From positions 1 to 64,000 of the forward strand of contig NZ_VMNK01000019.1 of the NCBI RefSeq assembly GCF_007625155.1: a DNA stretch of 64,000 bases, given 5' to 3'. The notes beneath the pieces are model-generated. The model worked only from the letters and a program-made list of their open reading frames with translations. It ran no database searches and was not told where the DNA came from. This document shows positions 37,585-44,863 of this stretch, in pieces. Position 1 is the first letter of the stretch. Each line of letters opens with the position of its first letter. Source of the DNA: Denitromonas halophila. Its GTDB lineage: Bacteria; Pseudomonadota; Gammaproteobacteria; Burkholderiales; Rhodocyclaceae. The position numbers were made by a program, and so were the translations under genes.

Positions 37585-38589
37585 TCAGTCCAGATACAGT
37601 GCGACCAGCTTGCTGTTCCAGACAGCCTCCTGGCTGGTCTGGCCCTGCCACTTTTGCTGTTCCTGCTTGAGGAATACCAGTGCGTCCGGTGAGTTGATGT
37701 CGCCAATGGCCTTCAGGGCGACGGCCCTGTCCTGCCACAGTTTGCCGGACTGATACAGTGCCTTCAGCTCATCCAGCACAGCCTCGCCACCGAGCATGCC
37801 CATGCCGGAAATCGCTGCCAAACGAATGTATTCAGCCTCTGACGCGCTGAATTCGCGCAACGCGGGCAGGGCCTTGGGGTTGTTGGAGAAGCCCAGCTCG
37901 TAGACCTGCTGGTATGCCAGATCCTCGTCGCCTGCATTGCCCGCATTGCCGCGCACGCTATCGATCAGCGCATCCACCTGCTCGTCGGCAAGGCGGTTCT
38001 TGAATAGCGCCAGATTGACCTTCGCAGCCACTTCCTTGACGAGCAGCTCCTGCGGCTGGTTGATTGTCGCCTCGACCAAGCGGGACTCGACCACCGTCCA
38101 GACGGGTACCTTCGCACGCTTGATCATCGCGGCGATACGGTGATTCGTTCCGTTTTCGATCAGGTTGAGCTTGACCATGGCGATCATCACCAGGGGGGAG
38201 AACCCGTTGTTTCGGTGAGATATCGATTCATAGCTCAGCAATTGAATCTGATCATCGGCCGTTCCGTTAAGGTCGACCGGCAACTCGCGGGCCTTGAGCT
38301 CACGGCTCAGCGCATCCGTAAAGAACTTCGGTGTGTCGATGTCTTTCTTTTCCTGCTGGAACTTGTAGGCCAGAACAGGTCCGTTGGCCTGCACCTGCCC
38401 GGCCGGAATCTGGTGGCTGAAGGCAAGCGACCTGGGCTGGTCCTGGTCAGCAGAGACGTACGCGTGCTGCGACGGCTCTGGCGTATCCACGTCAACAGCA
38501 AATGTGATCGGAAGCTGGGTTGCACACCCTTGCAGCAGACCGGCGACAAGAACGATTGCGCCGAGCCCGTTGAGTTGTAGAAAGCGCAT
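37585..38589 (-). CDS. Lipoprotein with C-terminal HEAT-like repeats, unknown function
   Basis: 334 residues from the ATG at 38589 (a TTG six bases earlier is closer to the AAGGA site and may be used). The lipobox is LLQGC (Cys22). A mixed N-terminal domain (FFTDALSRELKARELPVDLN, MVKLNLIENGTNHR) resembles outer-membrane assembly-type lipoproteins. The C-terminal 120 residues have two or three HEAT-like helical pairs (YIRLAAISGMGMLGGEAVLD, DRAVALKAIGDINSPDALVF). It has a lower GC content than its neighbours and is flanked by diverged direct repeats, so lateral gain is possible. No function assigned. Confidence 0.75.
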   Translation of the reverse strand: MRFLQLNGLGAIVLVAGLLQGCATQLPITFAVDVDTPEPSQHAYVSADQDQPRSLAFSHQIPAGQVQANGPVLAYKFQQEKKDIDTPKFFTDALSRELKARELPVDLNGTADDQIQLLSYESISHRNNGFSPLVMIAMVKLNLIENGTNHRIAAMIKRAKVPVWTVVESRLVEATINQPQELLVKEVAAKVNLALFKNRLADEQVDALIDSVRGNAGNAGDEDLAYQQVYELGFSNNPKALPALREFSASEAEYIRLAAISGMGMLGGEAVLDELKALYQSGKLWQDRAVALKAIGDINSPDALVFLKQEQQKWQGQTSQEAVWNSKLVALYLD

Positions 38590-38994
38590 GATCAAGTGAA
38601 TCCTTTCCTGATATTCAAATGGTGCGCAAGAGTATCAAGAAAGAATTTCCGGCGCATTGATATCGGGTAAGCAACACTGCCACGAGAACGCCGTATAACC
38701 GGGCCATGGATGTCGGTTCCAGCCAAGAGACCGCCAACACCTGGTGCGCCGCGCCGCCGGCTGCCCCGGCAGTGCCATAGGGTGAATAGCTCGCTGCCCA
38801 CCGGCGTCGGAGCACATCCCAAATCCCCACTGACTACACCCCCGCCAACCAAACTCGAATCGGATAAAGCCACCCGCGGCTCCGACGGCCGCGCCGCCGT
38901 GACCGACCGGCGCGTCAGGATGGAATTCAATGAGAACGGCGCGCTCGGCCTGCTTCACGACGCGCCAGTGATGTCGCTCAGCTAAGCACCCGAC
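38590..38994. other. 405-base gap with direct repeat copy B, no supported gene
   Basis: Upstream region of the lipoprotein gene. Apart from the repeat copy at 38786-38876 nothing coding is convincing; the small frames here (for example near 38710-38985) have no ribosome site or recognisable content. Confidence 0.55.
38786..38876 (+). repeat. Diverged direct repeat, copy B
   Basis: Second copy of the 90-base unit described at 37215-37305, same orientation, with GTCGGAGCACATCCCAAATC, CCCCACTGA and AACTCGAATCGGATAAAGCC as the best-matching blocks. Confidence 0.55.
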
Positions 38995-40242
38995 TCACCG
39001 ACCGGCGACCTCACCCGCCATCGCGTTCATCCGTTCAAGCCGCGCCAACCACACCAACGCCCCAAGGCTGATCAGCACCACCGGAAAGACGATCGCGTTC
39101 ACCGTGCCCCAACCCCAGGCGTTGAGCAGTTGCCCTGAGGCAAAGGAGGCGAAAGCGACGGTGCCGAAGAGGATGAAGTCGTTGGCGCCCTGGGCCTTGC
39201 CTTTTTCTTCGGGCCGGTAGGTTTCAGTGACCATGGCGGTGGCGCCGATGAAACCGAAGTTCCAGCCGATACCGAGCAGAATCAGTGCGCCCCAGAAGTG
39301 CGCGAGTTCGACACCCATCAGGGCGACCACGGCGCAGGCGATGAGGATGAGCAAGCCGGTGGCGACGATGCGCGGCTTGCCGAAGCGGGCGATCAGGCTG
39401 CCGGTGAAGAAGCTCGGGCCGAACATGGCCAGCACATGCCACTGGATGCCGAGGGTCGACTCGTCGGCGGTGAAGCCGCAGCCGATCATGGCCAGCGGCG
39501 CGGCGGTCATGACCAGACTCATCAACGCATAGGCTGCCGTACCACACAGCACGGCGACGCCGAAACGCGGCTGACGGATGATCTCGCCAAGCGGGCGGCC
39601 GGTGTTGGCCGCGACGCCGGCCACGGGTGGCACCGGCACCGAGGGCGCCAGAAACAGCATCACGATGAGCGAGGTGACCAGCAGCGCGATGCCGCTCAGA
39701 AAGGCACCGGCAAAGGGTACGGGCAACAGTAGATCCTTGGTCAGGATGACCGTTTGCGGGCCGAGCACGGCCGCCGCGATGCCGCCGACCAGCACCCACG
39801 AAATCGCCTTGGCCTTGAAGTCCGCCGTGCCGCGGTCGGCCGCAGCGAATCGGTACTGCTGCACGAAGGCGCCGGAGAAGCCATTGACCATCAGCGCCAT
39901 GCAGAACAGCCAGAACGAATGCACCGTGAGCGCCCAGGTGGCGAACAGCAGGCCGCCGATGCCGATCAGCGCACCGGCCATGAAGCCGCGCTTGCGGCCG
40001 ACGGCCCGCATCAGCATCGCCGCCGGCAAGGCACCGAGCGCCACGCCGAGGGTGTAGCCGGTGACCGGCGCCGTGGCCAGTGCCTTGTCGGGCCCGAGCA
40101 GATAGCTGCCAGCGATGGCGCCCAGCGCAAAATTGAGCGGCGCCGCCGCGCCGCCGAAGGCCTGGCAGGCGGCATACAACACCGCGTTGCGCCGCGCGAT
40201 GGCGTTTTCTTCATCGGCCGTCGGTACCGTCTGAATCGTCAT
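38995..40242 (-). CDS. MFS transporter
   Basis: 415 residues with twelve membrane helices. The A-motif-like loop MRAVGRKRGFMAGA lies between helices 2 and 3. Other features are NAVLYAACQAFGGAAAPLNF at the N-terminus and ETYRPEEKGKAQGANDFILF near helix 10. The last pattern is common in YbfB-like or 'MFS transporter, permease' members. Substrate unknown. The divergent phosphoesterase start lies 170 bases away. Confidence 0.88.
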   Translation of the reverse strand: MTIQTVPTADEENAIARRNAVLYAACQAFGGAAAPLNFALGAIAGSYLLGPDKALATAPVTGYTLGVALGALPAAMLMRAVGRKRGFMAGALIGIGGLLFATWALTVHSFWLFCMALMVNGFSGAFVQQYRFAAADRGTADFKAKAISWVLVGGIAAAVLGPQTVILTKDLLLPVPFAGAFLSGIALLVTSLIVMLFLAPSVPVPPVAGVAANTGRPLGEIIRQPRFGVAVLCGTAAYALMSLVMTAAPLAMIGCGFTADESTLGIQWHVLAMFGPSFFTGSLIARFGKPRIVATGLLILIACAVVALMGVELAHFWGALILLGIGWNFGFIGATAMVTETYRPEEKGKAQGANDFILFGTVAFASFASGQLLNAWGWGTVNAIVFPVVLISLGALVWLARLERMNAMAGEVAGR

Positions 40243-40411
40243 GTGGATGCCCGTCAAAATCCCTGCCGCAATGATGACGAACACGCCACCCCGGCTGCCA
40301 GACACGATAATGCCCGGATCGTGCGTCATGTGTCTGTGCCGCGGGCGGAACTTTTTCCACCGACCGCAGTTAGACGAGGGTGACCCGCCGATGCCTGAGG
40401 ATTCCGCCACC

Positions 40412-41176
40412 ATGAAACTGCACATCGTCTCCGACCTCCACCTCGGCCGCGGCCCCTGCACGTTGCCCGACGTGGGCGCTGACCTGCTGATCCTGGCCGG
40501 CGACATCCACCGTCCGGCCGAAGCCATCGCCTGGGCCCGCAACGCATCGCCCCCCGTGCTGTACGTGCCGGGTAACCACGAGCGCTACGGTTTCTCGCTC
40601 GCCGAGACCCGCCGCCAGCTCGATGCGCTGAGCCACGGCAGCCAGATCACCGTGCTCGACTGCGACGAGACATGCATCAACGGCGTGCGCTTCCTGGGCG
40701 CCACGCTGTGGAGCGACTTCCACATCGCCGGCCCTGGCGAGGCGCGAGAGCAGGCGATGGCCGAGGCGGTGCGCTTCTCGCACGACTTCAGCCGCATCCG
40801 CATCGACGACACTGGCGACGCCCCGCTGACGCCGGCGCACTGCGCCGCGCTGTTCGAACAGCACCGCCGCTGGCTGACCGAGCGCCTGGCCGAGCCCTTT
40901 GATGGCCACACGGTGGTGATCACCCACTTCGCGCCCTCGCCCGGCAGCATCGCCCCGCGCTTTGCCGACTCACCGCTCAACGCCTGCTTCGTCTCCAATC
41001 TCGATCCGCTGGTCGCCGCCAGCGGCGCCACGCTGTGGGTGCACGGCCACACCCACGACAGCTTCGACTACCGCATCGGCGACACCCGTGTGCTGTGCAA
41101 TCCGCGCGGCTACCTGACCGGCGAGATTGCCGAAAACCCGGCCTTCGACCCCGGGTTGTGCGTCACGCTGCCCTGA
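40412..41176 (+). CDS. Calcineurin-like metallophosphoesterase
   Basis: 254 residues from the ATG giving MKLHIVSDLHL; an ATG at 40391 adds seven residues. All dimetal motifs are visible: DLHLGRG, GDIH, GNHE, ITHFAPSPGS and HGHTHDSFDY. The small C-terminal NPRGYLTGE is also typical. Such enzymes cleave phosphomono- or diesters; this type is often annotated as a Ser/Thr-phosphatase-like or nucleotide phosphoesterase. No signal peptide. Confidence 0.9.
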   Translation: MKLHIVSDLHLGRGPCTLPDVGADLLILAGDIHRPAEAIAWARNASPPVLYVPGNHERYGFSLAETRRQLDALSHGSQITVLDCDETCINGVRFLGATLWSDFHIAGPGEAREQAMAEAVRFSHDFSRIRIDDTGDAPLTPAHCAALFEQHRRWLTERLAEPFDGHTVVITHFAPSPGSIAPRFADSPLNACFVSNLDPLVAASGATLWVHGHTHDSFDYRIGDTRVLCNPRGYLTGEIAENPAFDPGLCVTLP

Positions 41177-41323
41177 CCCCGTGCGCAGCGCCGACCGATG
41201 CGCATCGCGTACGACGTTGGCGTGCCCGGGCGCGCGTGCGACAATGCGACACACTTTTTAACCCGGGCCCCGCCCGGCTGACAGACACCGCGCCAGACGG
41301 TGCGTCGGACAGAGAGAAGCCCC

Positions 41324-42640
41324 ATGCGATCCTCCCGCACCGCGCGCGGCATCATGCTGCGGCTCAAGTTCAATCTCGTTCTCGCCGCCATCTTCGTGTT
41401 CAGCCTGGTCGGCGCCGGCCTCTACTACTACCGCTTCCTCGAGCAGAGCGCCTTCGACGACGTGCACCACGACTCGCAGGTGATGATGGAAACCGCGCTG
41501 GCCATCCGCAGCTACACCACGGACCAGATCAAACCCCACCTCGATCCGCTCAACGCCGACCAGTTCCTGCCGCAGACGGTGCCCGCCTTCGCCGCGGTCG
41601 AGACCCTGCGCCGGCTGGCCGGCCGCTACCCCGGCTATGAGTACCGCGAGGCCGCGCTCGACGCCACCAATCCGCGCGACCGCGCCAATAGCTGGGAGGC
41701 CGAGCTGATCGAACAGCTCGCCACCGCCGCCGCCCGCTCGCCACGCGACGAGGTCGAGGTGTCGGGCGTCTACGGCAGCGGCATCGCCCGCTCGCTGTAT
41801 GTGGCCCGGCCGATCACCATCACCGACCCGAGCTGCCTCACCTGCCACGGCGAGCCGGCCAACGCGCCGGCCAGCATGGTCAAGGTGTACGGCCAGCAAG
41901 GTGGCTACGGCTGGCAGCTGGGCCAGACCATCGGCATGCAGATCGTCAAGGTGCCGATGCTCTACCCGCTGGAGAAAGCGCGCCACACCTTCAACAGCTT
42001 CATGATCTCGCTGCTGATCATCTTCGGGCTGATGTTCCTCGGCCTCAACCTGGCGCTGTCGGCGATGGTCATCGAGCCCATGGCCCGGCTCAACCGCCGG
42101 CTCGAAACCCTGGCCACCACCGACTTCCTCACCGATCTGGTCAACCGCCGCCGCTTCTTCGAACGGCTGGCCTCCGAGATGGCCGAGGCTCGCGTGCGCA
42201 ACACCAGCCTGTCGGTGGTGATGTTCGACCTCGACTTTTTCAAGCGCATCAACGACACCTTCGGCCACGACAGCGGCGACAAGGTACTCAAGCACACTGC
42301 CGTGCGTGTGCGCGAATTGCTGCGCAGCTCCGACTGTGCGGCCCGCTTCGGTGGCGAGGAATTCATGATCCTACTGCGCGAGACGCCCATCGACGCCGCC
42401 ATGGCCGTGGCCGAAGCGGTGCGCGCCAAAATCGCCGACGTGCCCTTCGAAATCGTCGGCACTGTCAGCGCCAGCTTCGGCGTCGCCACCTGGAACCACC
42501 AGGAAGACGCCCATGCCCTCATCAACCGCGCCGACCGCGCGCTGTATCAGGCCAAGGACCGGGGCCGAAACACGGTGGTGCGAGCGGTGGATACACCGGT
42601 GAGGCGGATGTTGGTGTCGGAGGATGGCGGGGGCATTTAA
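41324..42640 (+). CDS. Diguanylate cyclase with DUF3365 CxxCH sensor domain
   Basis: 438 residues from an ATG behind AGAGAGAAG. A membrane helix lies at about 16-37. A periplasmic DUF3365 (Tll0287-like) domain spans about 40-220 and carries CLTCHG at 171-176, a c-type haem attachment motif. A second helix at about 226-250 leads to a GGDEF domain with GGEEF at 343-347 (active) and RSSD at 334-337 (I-site). Expected role: c-di-GMP synthesis controlled by haem redox or gas binding in the periplasm. Haem attachment is inferred from the motif. Confidence 0.92.
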   Translation: MRSSRTARGIMLRLKFNLVLAAIFVFSLVGAGLYYYRFLEQSAFDDVHHDSQVMMETALAIRSYTTDQIKPHLDPLNADQFLPQTVPAFAAVETLRRLAGRYPGYEYREAALDATNPRDRANSWEAELIEQLATAAARSPRDEVEVSGVYGSGIARSLYVARPITITDPSCLTCHGEPANAPASMVKVYGQQGGYGWQLGQTIGMQIVKVPMLYPLEKARHTFNSFMISLLIIFGLMFLGLNLALSAMVIEPMARLNRRLETLATTDFLTDLVNRRRFFERLASEMAEARVRNTSLSVVMFDLDFFKRINDTFGHDSGDKVLKHTAVRVRELLRSSDCAARFGGEEFMILLRETPIDAAMAVAEAVRAKIADVPFEIVGTVSASFGVATWNHQEDAHALINRADRALYQAKDRGRNTVVRAVDTPVRRMLVSEDGGGI

Positions 42641-42709
42641 GGCCGTACGCAAAACGTCGCGCCGCCGCCTCCGACCTACCGCCGCGAGCAGTTGACGCTT
42701 GCAGCCGAT

Positions 42710-43096
42710 CTACCCGGGCTCCGCCTCGCCATCGAGCAGGCGTTCGCACTCGACCATCAAGGCCCGCGCGTGCTCGGAGTCGTAGTTGGGGTCGAGCGCT
42801 TCCATCATTTCGTGCGTCGTAAAGAGCCCGGCCTCACGCGACAGGGTGCCAGCCATGTGACGGGCGAGCTGATCGCTGAGGTCCGACAAATGACGCCGTT
42901 CGCCCAGCGGCAATTTGCGTCGGGTGCGCGACAGCCAGTCGGCGAGCAAGGTGGCGCCCTGGGCTTCGGTGGGCCACTGGCCGTGCTCGTACCACAGCGA
43001 CAAGCGCTCGGCGGTGAGCGCGAAGATCAGCGCCGCGCGGGTGCCCCGACTGTCGGCGGGCGGGGGTGGTGTGGCGTCGGGCCGAAAGACGCTCAT
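42710..43096 (-). CDS. Small conserved protein coupled to the sirtuin gene
   Basis: 128 residues, start overlapping the sir2 stop by four bases (ATGA). Helical and soluble: FALTAERLSLWYEHGQWPTE, DWLSRTRRKLPLGERRHLSD, then RALMVECERLLDGE. I do not recognise a named family. Translational coupling to a deacetylase suggests a shared role or regulation. Confidence 0.7.
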   Translation of the reverse strand: MSVFRPDATPPPPADSRGTRAALIFALTAERLSLWYEHGQWPTEAQGATLLADWLSRTRRKLPLGERRHLSDLSDQLARHMAGTLSREAGLFTTHEMMEALDPNYDSEHARALMVECERLLDGEAEPG

Positions 43097-43863
43097 GCCG
43101 CCACGCCGAGGCGCGCCAGAATTTCACCCAAGGCATGCGCCGCGCCCATCTGCACGCGATGCGTCACCAGCGCGCTCACCCGCGTCTCTCCCGGATTAAT
43201 CTCGACCGTCGGCACACCCGCCTCGGCGGCCCAGATGACCGGGCCGGCGATGTAAGGAAAGGCGCTGGAGGTACCGATGCTCATGACCAGGTCGACGCCT
43301 TCAACCAGCATGTGCTCAAGGCGCAGAATGCCGTCGCGCGGCAGGTCTTCACCAAACAGCACCACGTCGGGGCGCATCACGCCGCCGCAGGTGGGGCAGC
43401 CGGGCGGTATCTGCAGGCCGGCGTAGTCGGGCACGCGGCGGCCACGGCCGCATTCGGTGCACTCAAGCTGGTGCAAATTGCCATGAATCTCGACCAGATT
43501 GGCCGTGCCCACATCGCGGTGAAAACCATCCACATTCTGCGTAAACACCATCGAGCCGGGCCGATCGGCCACCAGCCGCGCAATGGCGTGGTGAGCCGCG
43601 TTGGGCTGGGCGCCACGGCAGTTGGCTTCAATCTGCGCGAGGTAGGTCCAGCTCACCTCCGGCCGGTTGGCCATCATTTGGCCGGAAAGCGCCTTTTCGA
43701 TCGGGATGCCATGGCCGGTGAGCTTGTCGTCATACAAACCGCCAATGCCGCGGTAGGTCGGCAGACCGGAATCCGCAGACAGGCCCGCGCCGGTAATGAA
43801 GAGGATACGTTTGGCCTGACGGATCAGCGCAGTGACGGCGGCGAGGGTGTCGGTATCGGACAT
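43093..43863 (-). CDS. Sir2-family NAD-dependent deacylase
   Basis: 256 residues. NAD-binding GAGLSADSGLPTYRG near 25-39, FTQNVDGFHRDVG, catalytic His in VEIHGNLH, zinc ligands CTECG and CPTCGG, and GTSSAFPYI, VEINPGET. These are all sirtuin landmarks. Sirtuins remove acyl groups from lysines, or transfer ADP-ribose in some cases, using NAD+. It lacks the Ala-rich loop with Tyr/Arg that marks desuccinylases as far as I can see, so the acyl preference is open. It is followed by a coupled small gene. Confidence 0.92.
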   Translation of the reverse strand: MSDTDTLAAVTALIRQAKRILFITGAGLSADSGLPTYRGIGGLYDDKLTGHGIPIEKALSGQMMANRPEVSWTYLAQIEANCRGAQPNAAHHAIARLVADRPGSMVFTQNVDGFHRDVGTANLVEIHGNLHQLECTECGRGRRVPDYAGLQIPPGCPTCGGVMRPDVVLFGEDLPRDGILRLEHMLVEGVDLVMSIGTSSAFPYIAGPVIWAAEAGVPTVEINPGETRVSALVTHRVQMGAAHALGEILARLGVAA

Positions 43864-43916
43864 GACGGGCGGGATGCGGGACGGGAAGGCGTCATCATAC
43901 GCCGGTCACAAAATCG

Positions 43917-44762
43917 TCACGCCCCTGAAGACCGCCGCAGCGTCGTCCACACCGTAACGCCGATGATCAGCACGCCGCCAATCCACTCGCGCATGCCGGG
44001 CAGCTCGGCAAACAACATCGCCGCCAGCGCAATGCCGTACACCGGCTCCAGCGACGCAACCACCGCCGCCGTTTGCGGCGGCACATGACGCAGGCAGGCA
44101 ATGAACAAGGTGTGGGCCAGCGCCGTCCACACCACGCCCAGCGCGATCAGCCACAGCCACTGGGTGGCACTGCCGGGCATCACCCCATCCACAAACGGCA
44201 TCAAACAGAAGGCGGCGATGGCGTTCTGCGCCATGGCCAGGCGCACCGGCCCGCTGCTGCGGCTGATGCGCCGATTGATACTGGCGAGCAAGGCAAAGCT
44301 GAAGCCCGAGAGCACGCCCCACGAGAGGCCGACGAGTGTGCTGTCGCCGAAGTGCCAGTGCGGCACCAGCACCACCAGCCCCAGCGTCACGGCACCGGCA
44401 CACACCCAGTCCGCCCGCTTCGGCCGCTCGCCCCCCAGCGCCGCGAGCACGGCCGCAAACAGCGGATAACTGGCGTAACCCATCAAACCGATGGCCACCG
44501 ACGACACCTGAATGGCCACGAAAAAACTCAGCCAGTGCACCGCCAGCAGCGGCCCGGCGAGCAGACTCAAGCCGCGAAAGCGCCCCGCCTCCGGCCGCCA
44601 GCGCAGCCACAGCCACAAGGCCGCCGCCGCAATGGCGGTGCGCCCGAACACCAGCGCTTCGGCTGACAGCGGCAATCCTTTGGCGAACAACCCCGCACTG
44701 CCAAACAGGAACACCGCCACATGCAGGGCGATCCAGGCGCGGGGCGGCGGGGTGGCAGACAT
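43917..44762 (-). CDS. EamA/DMT-family transporter
   Basis: 281 residues from the ATG giving MSATPPPRAWIALHVAVFLF. Ten membrane helices in two EamA repeats (GSAGLFAKGLPLSAEALVFG and SGFSFALLASINRRIS). The end, LFAELPGMREWIGGVLIIGV, is typical of RarD/YdcZ-like metabolite exporters. Substrate unknown. It is divergent from the O-antigen-ligase-like gene. Confidence 0.87.
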   Translation of the reverse strand: MSATPPPRAWIALHVAVFLFGSAGLFAKGLPLSAEALVFGRTAIAAAALWLWLRWRPEAGRFRGLSLLAGPLLAVHWLSFFVAIQVSSVAIGLMGYASYPLFAAVLAALGGERPKRADWVCAGAVTLGLVVLVPHWHFGDSTLVGLSWGVLSGFSFALLASINRRISRSSGPVRLAMAQNAIAAFCLMPFVDGVMPGSATQWLWLIALGVVWTALAHTLFIACLRHVPPQTAAVVASLEPVYGIALAAMLFAELPGMREWIGGVLIIGVTVWTTLRRSSGA

Positions 44763-44863
44763 GGCGGCGATGATAGCGGCTTTTGACCGCGCAGCCCTGC
44801 CCCGGGCAGACGGCAAGATGGCGTTCGGTTAGGATGATGTCGTTGCCAACTCGCTGCCCGCCC

